The notes below the pieces were generated by a model. That model had not been told where the DNA came from. It saw only the letters and a list, made by a program, of their open reading frames with translations, and made no database searches. A stretch of 64,000 nt of DNA from JAUXFS01 sp963772635 (GTDB taxonomy: Bacteria > Pseudomonadota > Alphaproteobacteria > Rhodospirillales > Defluviicoccaceae): positions 248,001-312,000 of the forward strand of contig CAVYYK010000028.1 of NCBI GenBank assembly GCA_963772635.1, given 5' to 3'. The translations under genes were made by a program, and so were the position numbers. Below are positions 16,955 to 25,541 of this stretch, in pieces; position 1 is the first letter of the stretch; every line of letters begins with the position of its first letter.

Positions 16955-17665
16955 ATGGCGGAGGCCGTTCTCCTCCATCGCGATGCGGCGCCGCCGCCAG
17001 TTCACGTTGCCATCATCATGGATGGCAACGGACGCTGGGCGCGGGCTCGCGGCTTGCCACGCACGGCGGGTCACAGGCGAGGCGCCGAAGCCGTCAAGAC
17101 GGCAGCCGAGAGCGCCGCGCAGCTGGGCGTCCAGTATCTGACGTTGTTCGGGTTTTCCTCCGAGAACTGGAAGCGCCCTCTCGCCGAGGTCAGCGACCTC
17201 ATGGGGCTGCTGCGATACTATCTCCAAAACGAACTGGACTACCTGCGCAAGCATGGCATCCGACTGCGCGTCATCGGCGAGCGGGAACGTTTGGCACCGG
17301 ATATCGTCGACCTCATCGAATCGGCCGAGCGCCAGACGGCGGACAATTGCCGCCTGACCCTGATTATTGCGCTGAGCTATGGAAGCCGGGCCGAGATCGC
17401 CGATGCCAGCCGCCGCCTGGCGGAGAGGGCGGCGGCCGGTTTGCTTCGCCCATCAGATATCGACGAAGAAATGCTGAGCGAAAACCTGTATACTGCCGAC
17501 ATTCCCGACCCCGACTTGCTGATCCGCACAAGTGGGGAGAAGCGGATTAGCAACTTCTTGCTATGGCAGTTGGCCTATGCCGAGCTCATCTTTCTGGACA
17601 CTCTCTTGGCCCGATTTTTCCCGGGAGGATTTTACCGAGGCGCTCAGGGAGTTTCGCAGGCGTGA
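16955..17665 (+). CDS. uppS: Isoprenyl (undecaprenyl) diphosphate synthase, frameshifted C-terminus
   Basis: UppS makes undecaprenyl diphosphate, the lipid carrier for cell-wall and surface polymers. The catalytic MDGNGRWA motif is near residue 23, FGFSSENWKRP near 65 and LLIRTSGEKRISNFLLWQ near 190. The last 20 or so residues are wrong for the family. Removing one T near 17604 (CTCTTGG to CTCTGG) restores DTLWPDFSREDFTEALREF and a stop at 17691-17693. The core is intact, but the natural tail helps dimer stability. This may be a sequence error. Confidence 0.9.
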   Translation: MAEAVLLHRDAAPPPVHVAIIMDGNGRWARARGLPRTAGHRRGAEAVKTAAESAAQLGVQYLTLFGFSSENWKRPLAEVSDLMGLLRYYLQNELDYLRKHGIRLRVIGERERLAPDIVDLIESAERQTADNCRLTLIIALSYGSRAEIADASRRLAERAAAGLLRPSDIDEEMLSENLYTADIPDPDLLIRTSGEKRISNFLLWQLAYAELIFLDTLLARFFPGGFYRGAQGVSQA

Positions 17666-18495
17666 ACGGCGCTACGGCGCTGCCGGTGCCTGAAACCGGG
17701 TTCCTGAGCCACGCGCTGACAATGCGCGTATTGTCGGCGTTGGTCTTGGCGGTGCCGGTCCTTGCCTCGGTGTATTTCGGGTCGCCCGCCTTCGAGCTCA
17801 TGGTGTCCGCGGCCGCCGTGGCAATGGCTTGGGAGTGGTACCAGATGTGTGCCCGTGACGCACCGGGCGTCTCCGCGGTAGCCGTGGGGGTGACGCTCCT
17901 GGCTGCCATCACGGCGGTGGGACTGGCGCAGACCGCAGTTTCCCTGGCTGTGTTGGCGATTGGAGCTGTCGGCGTTTTTGTCGTTTCGCGAAGGCACTTG
18001 TGGCTGAGCGCAGGCGTATTCTATGTCGGGTTGCCTTGCGTCGCGATCGTTTGGTTGCGCAATGAACCCGCCACGGGACGGGAAACGATATTTTGGCTAC
18101 TAGGGCTGGTATGGGCGTCGGATATCGGTGCCTATGCCTTTGGCCGGCTGATCGGTGGTCCGAAACTGGCCCCTTCGGTGAGTCCCAACAAGACTTGGGC
18201 CGGCCTGTTTGGAGCGATCGTCTGCGCCGGCCTTGTCGGCGTGGCTACGGCCGCAATACTTGAACTTGAGGAGTTTTGGCGCTTGGCTCTAATCAGCACC
18301 ATATTGGGAGCAGCCGCTCAGGCTGGCGACCTGCTGGAATCCTGGGTCAAACGAAGGTTCGGCGTCAAGGACGCGGGCAGCCTGATCCCCGGCCACGGTG
18401 GATTTCTTGACAGGGTGGACGCATTAATTGCGGCGGTCGTCATCACAGCATTGATCACCGCGGTTGGCGAAGGCAGTATGCTGACATGGCTGTAA
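17662..18495 (+). CDS. cdsA: Phosphatidate cytidylyltransferase
   Basis: CdsA makes CDP-diacylglycerol from phosphatidate and CTP in the inner membrane, the branch point of phospholipid synthesis. From the GTG chosen the protein has 277 residues with about eight helices. The family signature WVKRRFGVKDAGSLIPGHGG followed by FLDRVD sits near the C-terminus. In-frame GTG at 17686 and ATG at 17722 are alternative starts; 17662 has AGGGAG upstream. Overlap with uppS depends on the uppS frameshift. The stop overlaps dxr by 10 bases. Confidence 0.93.
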   Translation: MNGATALPVPETGFLSHALTMRVLSALVLAVPVLASVYFGSPAFELMVSAAAVAMAWEWYQMCARDAPGVSAVAVGVTLLAAITAVGLAQTAVSLAVLAIGAVGVFVVSRRHLWLSAGVFYVGLPCVAIVWLRNEPATGRETIFWLLGLVWASDIGAYAFGRLIGGPKLAPSVSPNKTWAGLFGAIVCAGLVGVATAAILELEEFWRLALISTILGAAAQAGDLLESWVKRRFGVKDAGSLIPGHGGFLDRVDALIAAVVITALITAVGEGSMLTWL

Positions 18496-19700
18496 CCGTG
18501 CCCCGGCAGCGCCCTGACGCAATGCGTCGCAGCGTGACCATTCTAGGATCCACCGGATCGGTGGGCTGCAACACGATTGATCTGATATCGCGCCAACCCG
18601 ACGCATTCTCGGTGGAAGCGTTGACGGGCAATCGAAATGTCGCACTGCTTGCCGAACAGGCGCGTCGCTTGCGTCCGAAGATCGCCGTCGCTGCGGAGCC
18701 GAGCGCCTATCGGGCGCTCAAGCAGGAGTTGGCGGGGAGCGGGATCGAGGTCGCGGCCGGCCCCGAAGCGCTGGTGGAAGCGGCTAACCGTCCGGCCGAG
18801 TGGGTCATGGCGTCGATAGTCGGCGCCGCCGGCCTGGAGCCCACGTTGGCGGCGGTACGCCGAGGGGCCATTGTCGGTCTGGCCAACAAGGAGTGCCTCG
18901 TCTGCGCCGGGGATCTCATGATGGCCGAGATCCGCCGTTGCGGCGCTACCGTAGTGCCCGTCGATTCCGAGCACAGCGCCATTTACCAGGTGTTCGATTT
19001 CGACAATGCCGACAAGGTCGAATCCATCATCCTTACGGCATCGGGCGGCCCGTTCCGCACCGTCGATCTTGCGACCATGGCTTCGGTAACGCCAGCTCAA
19101 GCGGTCGCTCATCCGAACTGGAACATGGGCGCGAAAATCTCGGTCGATTCGGCGACAATGATGAACAAAGGGTTGGAATTGATCGAGGCCTACCACCTCT
19201 TTCCGGTGGATGTGGCGCAGATCGAAATCGTCGTTCATCCTCAATCGATCATTCACAGCATGGTTGCCTATGTCGATGGATCGGTGTTGGCCCAGATGGG
19301 GCTTCCGGATATGCGGACGCCCATTGCCTACGCTCTCGGCTGGCCGCAGCGTATGATGGCGCCGGCGCCGCGACTGAGATTGGCGGAGATTGGAGATCTA
19401 ACCTTCGAGGTTCCAGATGAAGAGCGGTTTCCGGCGATCAGGCTCGCTCGCCAGGCCTTGCGGTGCGGTGGCGCGGCGCCGACGATCATGAACGCGGCAA
19501 ACGAGATCGCAGTGCACAACTTTCTCAACGGGCGAATCGGGTTCCTCGACATCGCCAGGGTTGTCGAAGAAACGATGGATACTGTGCCAAATCGGCAGCT
19601 CGAGAGCCTCACGGATGTCGCCGAGTTAGACGGAGCGGCTAGGGAAACCGCGAATAGTCTGATATCCAGAAGCGCGGTCCGGGCACCACATCCCGCCTGA
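18486..19700 (+). CDS. dxr: 1-deoxy-D-xylulose 5-phosphate reductoisomerase
   Basis: Dxr (IspC) converts DXP to MEP, the committed step of the non-mevalonate isoprenoid pathway, using NADPH. The protein is 404 residues. The NADPH motif ILGSTGSVG is at residues 19-27, the metal-binding VDSEHSAIYQ near 158, ASGGPFR near 184 and the flexible active-site loop around HPNWNMGAKISVDSATMMNK near 203. It overlaps cdsA, and together with uppS feeds polyprenyl synthesis. Confidence 0.96.
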   Translation: MAVTVPRQRPDAMRRSVTILGSTGSVGCNTIDLISRQPDAFSVEALTGNRNVALLAEQARRLRPKIAVAAEPSAYRALKQELAGSGIEVAAGPEALVEAANRPAEWVMASIVGAAGLEPTLAAVRRGAIVGLANKECLVCAGDLMMAEIRRCGATVVPVDSEHSAIYQVFDFDNADKVESIILTASGGPFRTVDLATMASVTPAQAVAHPNWNMGAKISVDSATMMNKGLELIEAYHLFPVDVAQIEIVVHPQSIIHSMVAYVDGSVLAQMGLPDMRTPIAYALGWPQRMMAPAPRLRLAEIGDLTFEVPDEERFPAIRLARQALRCGGAAPTIMNAANEIAVHNFLNGRIGFLDIARVVEETMDTVPNRQLESLTDVAELDGAARETANSLISRSAVRAPHPA

Positions 19701-19721
19701 GCGGGCGGCGGAAGGCAAACC

Positions 19722-20855
19722 ATGGAAATCCTGAGTTACGTCTGGGACTGGATTATCCCGTTTCTCGTGGTGTTGACCATTTTGGTCTTCGTCCACGAGA
19801 TGGGACATTACTGGATCGCGCGCCGCAACGGTGTGCGGGTCGAGACCTTCTCCATCGGGTTCGGACCAGAGCTTTACGGCTGGACCGACAAACACGACAC
19901 GCGGTGGAAAATCAGCGCGGTGCCGCTTGGCGGATACGTCAGGATGTTCGGCGAGCACGATTTCGAGGGCGACGAGGAACAACCACCGATGACTCCGGCC
20001 GAGGAGGCGGTATCGTTCCACAAGAAGCGCCTTCTTCAGCGCGCCGCCATCGTCGCCGGCGGGCCGATCGCCAACATCTTGTTTGCCGTTGTTCTGTTGG
20101 CCGGGCTGTTCGGTATATTCGGCGCGCCGGCCCCTTTGTCCGCAATCGGCACGGTCCAGGAAGACAGCGCCGCCGCAGAGGCGGGGTTTCAACCCGGCGA
20201 CCTGGTTGTTCGGATTGACGGAGAGGCCGTTACCTGGTTCGAGGACTTGCGCCGTATCGTCAGCGAACGTCCCGGAGCCACCCTTCAGTTCGACGTCTTG
20301 AGAAACGACCGGGAGTTGGTCCTGACAGCGACGCCCAAGGTGTCCGAAGTGGAGGAAGAAGGCGGCGCAAAGCGGACGATCGGGTTACTGGGCGTCCGGC
20401 CCGATCCCGAGCAGGTCAGGTACGAACGGCTCGGTCCGTTTGCGGCGGTCGGCGCCGCGGTCGAGCGAACCTACGGCCTCACGGTCCAGATCCTGACGGC
20501 GCTGGGGCAGATCATCACCGGCTCTCGTGGCGCCGACGAGCTGGGGGGGCCGTTGCGCATCGCCCAGATCTCCGGGCAGATGGCGCAAGGGGGCGTCGTC
20601 AATTTCATCTTCTTCATGGCGGCGCTTTCGGTCAATCTGGGATTGATCAATCTGTTGCCGATTCCAATGTTGGACGGCGGCCACTTGGCGTTCTACCTGA
20701 TCGAAGGAGTGCTGGGAAAACCGCTCGACCGCCGGTTTCAGGAATACGGTTTCCGGTTTGGGTTGATTTTGGTGTTCGTTTTGATGATCTTCGCGACGTG
20801 GAATGACTTGGTCAATCTGAAGGTCCTGGAATTTTTCCAAAAATTGGTAAGTTAA
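19722..20855 (+). CDS. rseP: Site-2 intramembrane zinc metalloprotease RseP
   Basis: RseP cleaves membrane-bound anti-sigma factors and remnant signal peptides inside the membrane. The protein is 377 residues. The zinc motif HEMGHY lies in the first transmembrane helix (residues 25-30), a periplasmic PDZ domain with AGFQPGDLVVRIDG follows near residues 145-215, and the second active-site segment NLLPIPMLDGGHL with the LDG Asp is near 310. Its position before bamA is standard. Confidence 0.95.
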   Translation: MEILSYVWDWIIPFLVVLTILVFVHEMGHYWIARRNGVRVETFSIGFGPELYGWTDKHDTRWKISAVPLGGYVRMFGEHDFEGDEEQPPMTPAEEAVSFHKKRLLQRAAIVAGGPIANILFAVVLLAGLFGIFGAPAPLSAIGTVQEDSAAAEAGFQPGDLVVRIDGEAVTWFEDLRRIVSERPGATLQFDVLRNDRELVLTATPKVSEVEEEGGAKRTIGLLGVRPDPEQVRYERLGPFAAVGAAVERTYGLTVQILTALGQIITGSRGADELGGPLRIAQISGQMAQGGVVNFIFFMAALSVNLGLINLLPIPMLDGGHLAFYLIEGVLGKPLDRRFQEYGFRFGLILVFVLMIFATWNDLVNLKVLEFFQKLVS

Positions 20856-20877
20856 CCCGGTTTATCTAGGAGGTTAC

Positions 20878-23166
20878 TTGCGGCGCTCGGTAACCCTGTG
20901 GGTGTCCGTTTTTTTGCTCGGGATCGCGTCGGTATGGTTGCCTTCGTGTCCGCTGCGAGCGCAGTCGGACGAGATCATCTCCAAGATCGTCGTCGAAGGT
21001 GCGCAACGAGTCGAGGCCAATACCGTCCGCTCCTATTTGTTGGTCCAGGAGGGCGACGCCTTCGATTCCGACAGGATCGACAGATCCCTGAAGAGTCTGT
21101 TCGCCACGGGCCTTTTCGCCGATGTCACGATCCAACGCGAAGGCGAATCGCTTGTCATCAGGGTTGTCGAGAATCCGGTGATCAACCGCATCGCCTTCGA
21201 GGGAAATGATCGCCTTGACGACGAAACCCTCGAGGCGGAAATCAGTCTTCGTCCGAGGGTCATTTATACCCGCACGAAAGTGCAGAGCGACGTCAAACGC
21301 ATCCTGACCCTGTATCGTCGCAGCGGCCGTTTTGCGGCGACCGTCGACCCGAAAGTCATCCAGTTGCCGCAAAACCGCGTGGACGTCGTGTTCGAGATCC
21401 ACGAAGGCGCGGTCACGGCGATCGAAAACATTCGCTTTGTCGGGAACAAGAAATTCAGCGATTCCCGGCTGCGTGAGATCATTCGAACCAAGGAGTCGCG
21501 GTGGTGGCGTTTCCTGTCGTCGGACGACACCTACGATCCGGACCGCCTGGCGCTGGATCGGGAATTGCTTCGGCGGTTTTATCTGTCCGAGGGTTACGCG
21601 GACTTTCGAGTGGAGTCGGCGCTCGCCGAGTTGACTCCCAACCGCGAGGATTTCTTCATTACCTTCACCGTCGAGGAGGGCAAACGCTACAAGTTCGGTG
21701 ATATCGGTATCGAAACCACCCTACGGGATCTCGATCCCGATAAGGTGCGCTCCAACCTGGATATCGACAGCGGCGACTGGTACGACGCCGACGCGGTGGA
21801 GAAATCCATCGACGATTTGAACAGCGCGGTCGGCAACCTGGGCTACGCGTTTGTCGACGTTCGCCCCCGCCTGGACCGTGATCGCGAAACCGAAATAATC
21901 AACGTCACGTTCGAAATCAACGAAGGGCCACGGGTGTTTGTCGAGCGCATCGACATCACCGGCAACGTTCGCACCATCGACAAGGTCATCCGGCGGGAGT
22001 TCCGCATTGTCGAGGGTGACGCCTTCAACGCGGCGAAACTGCAACGTTCCCGTCAGCGTCTCCAGGATCTGGACTACTTCGAGAAGGTGGAAGTCGACGA
22101 GGTTCCGGGAAGTGCTCCCGACAAGGCGGTGATCAAAACGGCGGTCGAAGAGAAGTCCACGGGGTCGCTCTCCGTCGGCGCCGGCTTCTCGACCGCCAGC
22201 GGCGCCCTTGTTGATTTCAGCGTTCGCGAGCGCAACCTGCTGGGACACGGGCAGGACCTGAGGGTGGGACTGTCGCTCGGGCAAAAAAATCAGCAAGTGG
22301 ATCTCAGCTTCACCGAACCCTATTTCCTCGACCGTGATATCACCGCGGGCTTCGACGTCTTTTACGTCCAGACCGACCGTCAAAGCGAAAGCTCTTTCGA
22401 TACGTCCGACGCCGGTATCGCCCTGCGCGCCGGCTATCCGATCACGGAGCGTCTGAAACAAGATTGGCGGTACAGTTTCAAGCGGGCGGAAATCAAGAAC
22501 GTTCCGAACAAAGCCTCCATCTACGTCAAGGAGGCGGAGGGGACGACCTATCCCTCGGTGGTCTCCCATACCCTCACCTACGATACGACGAACAGCAAGA
22601 TCAATCCGTCATCGGGTTACGTCACCAGCTTCTCCACCGACTTCGCCGGCCTCGGCGGAGACGTCAAGTACCTGCGTAACCGTGTCAGCGGCAAGTATTT
22701 CTATCCAGTCGCCGACAAATGGGTGTTGCAGTTGGGGGCATCGGCAGGCAAGGTCACCGGCATCTTCGGGGATGAAGTCGATCTGCTCGACCAATTCTTC
22801 ATCGGCGGCGACGACATCCGCGGTTTTGCCACCGACGGGGTCGGCCCTCGCGACGACGACGCCAACGATGCCCTCGGGGGCGAGTGGTTCTACAGCGGTA
22901 CCACGCAGCTTTCGTTTCCGTTCTTCGGAGTTCCCGCCGAGTTGGGCCTCCTCGGCCGGGTGTTCACCGATTTCGGCAGCGCGTGGCAGCTCGACCCCTC
23001 CGGTCCCACGGTTGAGGATTCGTCGACGATCCGGGTTTCGGTGGGTTTCGGCGTAACCTGGGTTTCGCCGTTCGGTCCGATCGGCGTCGACGTCGGTGTC
23101 CCGGTCAAGAAGGAAAGCTTCGATGAAAGCGAGTTGCTGCGGATCAATTTCGGCACGAGTTTCTGA
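20878..23166 (+). CDS. bamA: Outer membrane protein assembly factor BamA
   Basis: BamA inserts beta-barrel proteins into the outer membrane. The 762-residue protein starts at a TTG preceded by AGGAGG at ideal spacing. Residues 1-29 form a signal peptide ending near LRAQ. Five POTRA domains follow to about residue 420, then a C-terminal 16-strand barrel. IRGFATDGVGPRD carries the conserved RGF motif of barrel loop 6, and the protein ends in Phe as expected for a barrel. The intact gene shows that outer-membrane assembly is retained. Confidence 0.95.
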   Translation: MRRSVTLWVSVFLLGIASVWLPSCPLRAQSDEIISKIVVEGAQRVEANTVRSYLLVQEGDAFDSDRIDRSLKSLFATGLFADVTIQREGESLVIRVVENPVINRIAFEGNDRLDDETLEAEISLRPRVIYTRTKVQSDVKRILTLYRRSGRFAATVDPKVIQLPQNRVDVVFEIHEGAVTAIENIRFVGNKKFSDSRLREIIRTKESRWWRFLSSDDTYDPDRLALDRELLRRFYLSEGYADFRVESALAELTPNREDFFITFTVEEGKRYKFGDIGIETTLRDLDPDKVRSNLDIDSGDWYDADAVEKSIDDLNSAVGNLGYAFVDVRPRLDRDRETEIINVTFEINEGPRVFVERIDITGNVRTIDKVIRREFRIVEGDAFNAAKLQRSRQRLQDLDYFEKVEVDEVPGSAPDKAVIKTAVEEKSTGSLSVGAGFSTASGALVDFSVRERNLLGHGQDLRVGLSLGQKNQQVDLSFTEPYFLDRDITAGFDVFYVQTDRQSESSFDTSDAGIALRAGYPITERLKQDWRYSFKRAEIKNVPNKASIYVKEAEGTTYPSVVSHTLTYDTTNSKINPSSGYVTSFSTDFAGLGGDVKYLRNRVSGKYFYPVADKWVLQLGASAGKVTGIFGDEVDLLDQFFIGGDDIRGFATDGVGPRDDDANDALGGEWFYSGTTQLSFPFFGVPAELGLLGRVFTDFGSAWQLDPSGPTVEDSSTIRVSVGFGVTWVSPFGPIGVDVGVPVKKESFDESELLRINFGTSF

Positions 23167-23169
23167 TCG

Positions 23170-23766
23170 ATGAGTGTTCCGCGCATCGTCGCGGTTGCCG
23201 GTATTCTTATCGCCGTCGCGGCCGCCGCAGTGGTTGCTGTTTATTATGTCCTCAGGCCGATTCCGGCGAAGACCCCCGCGGTGCAGGAGGGGTCTCTCAA
23301 GATCGCGGTCGTCGACGTCGGCCTGGTGTTTCGCGAGTCGGCCGCGGTCAATAGCATCAACGCCCAACTTCGCCCCTATCTGGAAAGGTTCCGTGCCGAC
23401 GCCGCCGAGGCGGAGAAGGAGCTTCGCGACACCCAGGAAGAACTGGCGCGGCGCCAGGCGACCGTCTCCACCGCCGATGCCCACACCGCCGAACGCCTCG
23501 AACTGGAGCAGCGCGCCCTCGAGGCGCAGAACAAAATGCTCGGGCGCAAGCGCTCGCTGGACCAGACACAGGCCGCCGCCATGCGCCAGGTGGAAACCAC
23601 GCTCAACAACACCGTCGCCGAGATCTTCACCGAAAGAAAGCTGAGCCTGATCCTGAGGCGGGATCAAACCGCGTTCTTCAATCCGTCGATGGACATCACC
23701 GAGGAGGTGATCAAGCGTCTGGATCAGCGACTGCCCACCGTCGAGATCACCGCCCCAAGCGAGTAG
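23170..23766 (+). CDS. skp: OmpH/Skp-family periplasmic chaperone
   Basis: Skp-like chaperones hold unfolded outer-membrane proteins in the periplasm. The 198-residue protein has an N-terminal hydrophobic segment (residues 5-28), then LKIAVVDVGLVFRES, the start of the OmpH domain, and a long charged coiled coil (about 65-145) that forms the tentacles. A 28-residue helix without a clear cleavage site suggests it may stay membrane-anchored. It is 3 bases after bamA. In related genomes lpxD follows; here it does not. Confidence 0.88.
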   Translation: MSVPRIVAVAGILIAVAAAAVVAVYYVLRPIPAKTPAVQEGSLKIAVVDVGLVFRESAAVNSINAQLRPYLERFRADAAEAEKELRDTQEELARRQATVSTADAHTAERLELEQRALEAQNKMLGRKRSLDQTQAAAMRQVETTLNNTVAEIFTERKLSLILRRDQTAFFNPSMDITEEVIKRLDQRLPTVEITAPSE

Positions 23767-24074
23767 GCGAACGCGGCGGCACGGTGACACCGGTCCGGCA
23801 CGCCGGTCGCCGGAATCGCCAAGGCGAAGCGGGGTGAACGATCAGCGGATTTGAAAATCCGGCCGAGATCGGCGATAACGTCCGGACAGGGCGAATCCCG
23901 GAGGCATGCGCCGAGCCGTCGTTCGGACGGCAAGGCGGAACGGGACGCCGCGATGACAGGAAGTCAGGGGATCTCCCGGGGCACGCCATGCCGGGCGTCG
24001 TCACCGGTGCGACGGTGCGCAAGTCCGGACGGGATTTCGCGACCGCAGACCCCCAGGAGAAAGGGACGCAACCG
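23767..24074. other. Gene-free stretch where lpxD is expected
   Basis: These 308 bases lie where lpxD (about 1 kb) is usual between skp and fabZ. No start, ribosome binding site or full domain of LpxD is present. One frame around 23847-23900 gives ENPAEIGDNVRTG, which faintly resembles a hexapeptide-repeat turn, but it is too short to count as a remnant. The last part, CCAGGAGAAAGGG, provides the fabZ ribosome binding site. Confidence 0.5.
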
Positions 24075-24560
24075 ATGGATACCGAGGCCATCGACATCCG
24101 CGGAACAACGATCGAGGTCGACCAGATCCAGCGGATGATCCCGCACCGCTATCCGATGTTGATGGTCGACCGTATCATTGATCTCGTCCCCGACGAGAGA
24201 GCCACCGGCATCAAGAACGTCACCATCAACGAGCCGTTCTTCCAGGGCCATTTCCCCGGCGCCCCGTTGATGCCCGGGGTGATGATCATCGAGGCGATGG
24301 CCCAGACCGCGGCGGTGCTGGTCGTCGCCACCCTCGGCCCCGAGCGCCAGGGCAGTCTGGTCTACTTCATGTCGATCGATTCGGCGCGCTTTCGCAAGCC
24401 GGTGATGCCCGGCGATGTCCTCCACATTCACGTCGAAAAGGAGCGCAATCGCGGCAACGTCTGGAAGTTCAACGGCAAGGCGACAGTGGGCGGGGACGTG
24501 GTCGCCGAGGCCACCTACGCGGCGATGGTCCGCGACGAGAAGATGCCCGGACCCGTATGA
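24075..24560 (+). CDS. fabZ: 3-hydroxyacyl-[acyl-carrier-protein] dehydratase FabZ
   Basis: FabZ dehydrates 3-hydroxyacyl-ACP in fatty acid elongation. The 161-residue hot-dog protein has IPHRYPMLMVDRI near residue 20 and GHFPGAPLMPGVMIIEAMAQ near 58, holding the catalytic His and Glu. The open frame begins earlier at 23988, but the ATG here has a good ribosome binding site and gives the normal length. It overlaps lpxI by 4 bases. The usual neighbours lpxD and lpxA are missing; fabZ may survive because fatty acid synthesis needs it. Confidence 0.96.
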   Translation: MDTEAIDIRGTTIEVDQIQRMIPHRYPMLMVDRIIDLVPDERATGIKNVTINEPFFQGHFPGAPLMPGVMIIEAMAQTAAVLVVATLGPERQGSLVYFMSIDSARFRKPVMPGDVLHIHVEKERNRGNVWKFNGKATVGGDVVAEATYAAMVRDEKMPGPV

Positions 24561-24970
24561 ACAACGGATCCAAACTCGGCATCATCGCCGGCGAAGGGGA
24601 CCTTCCGGCACGCATCATCGAGGCCTGCCGGGACCGCGGCCGGCCGTTCTTCGTCCTCGCCCTGGAAGGCCGCACCGCCCCGGAGGCGGTCGGCGACACG
24701 CCCCATGCCTGGGTCCGCCTCGGCGCCGCCGGCAAGGCGCTCAAGCTGCTGCGCCGGGAGAAGGTCGAGGAGCTGGTGCTCGCCGGACCGGTCAGCCGCC
24801 CGACCCTGGCCGAACTCAAGCCCGACCTGTGGGCCGCCAAATTCCTCGCCAGAAAGGGAAAGAAGATCTTCGACGACGCCGACGGCCTGATGGCCGCGCT
24901 GATCCGCGAGATGGAGGAAACCGAAGGCTTCCGGGTGCTCCAGCCGGAAACCCTGCTCGCCAATCCCTGA
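24557..24970 (+). pseudogene. lpxI: Truncated UDP-2,3-diacylglucosamine pyrophosphatase LpxI
   Basis: LpxI cleaves UDP-2,3-diacylglucosamine to lipid X in lipid A synthesis. Family members have about 270-280 residues in two domains. This one stops after 137 residues, just past the N-terminal domain (KLGIIAGEGDLPARIIEACR to EEMTEGFRV-like end). The C-terminal catalytic domain is absent in all frames downstream, so the product should be inactive. The break coincides with the start of AT-richer accessory DNA, which suggests loss by deletion or insertion rather than a point change. Confidence 0.85.
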
Positions 24971-25088
24971 CCCACCCGGCCCCGCGGCCTATTCCCGACT
25001 TGCTCCAGGGGTCATTCCTGACGATTTGGCGACCGGCAAATCGTCCAAGCCATTGAAATCAAACGAAACGAAAAAACGCCGAAATCAT

Positions 25089-25118
25089 CGTCAAAACTCG
25101 TCAAAACTCGTCAAAACC
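25089..25118 (+). repeat. 10-base tandem repeat, first cluster (3 units)
   Basis: CGTCAAAACT is repeated head to tail three times, the third unit ending in C instead of T. The spacing of exactly one DNA turn per unit is what protein-binding arrays often show. No spacer sequence lies between units, so this is not a CRISPR array. Confidence 0.8.
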
Positions 25119-25242
25119 ACCAGTAACCCCTTGAATTCATTGAAAACTCAATAGCCCTTCATTGCGTTGTCGCAACGGCCGCCAACCCCTTGATATCAAA
25201 CAAAACCCTCCGCCAAAATCCGTTGCGCCCGGGCAACGACAT

Positions 25243-25282
25243 CGTCAAAACTCGTCAAAACTCGTCAAAAGTCGTCAAAACC
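25243..25282 (+). repeat. 10-base tandem repeat, second cluster (4 units)
   Basis: Four head-to-tail copies of the same 10-base unit, with one base changed in the third and last units. It lies 154 bases after the first cluster and about 260 bases before the TIR gene. Confidence 0.8.
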
Positions 25283-25541
25283 TTGGTCAACCCGTTGAAA
25301 TAACACTTGAAACGATCGGTTGACATTTCCCGCCAAGCGGCCGGGAACATCGCCGTTTCCGGGGACCTGGGAACGCGCCTCAACGTGATGGCCGAACCCT
25401 TTTTGTACATATATACCTTGGAATGCCCAAAACAAGGAAAATGTTCTTTTCGTGCCAAGTAAGGCATCGTGGCTTGTTGGCGACGGGGTGCCGGGGTTAA
25501 CGTGAGGGTCGAGGCGAGGTAGCGGGCGGGGCGGACGCGCT

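Larger units (their letters stand above)
24971..25541. other. AT-richer intergenic stretch with short repeats and hairpins
   Basis: These 571 bases separate the broken lpxI from the TIR gene and are clearly poorer in GC than the flanks. They hold two clusters of a 10-base repeat, several loose copies of a CCnnTTGAAATCAAAC-like motif (near 25052, 25126, 25187 and 25291), and a hairpin at 25221-25238 (CGTTGC with GCAACG). No credible gene was found; short open frames here lack ribosome binding sites and domain features. Confidence 0.6.

Noticed and set aside
23847..23900. LpxD or LpxA remnant (ENPAEIGDNVRTG in one frame)
   Set aside because: Only about 13 residues resemble a hexapeptide turn, with no neighbouring repeats; chance is likely.
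25089..25282. CRISPR array
   Set aside because: The 10-base units have no spacers between them and there are no cas genes.
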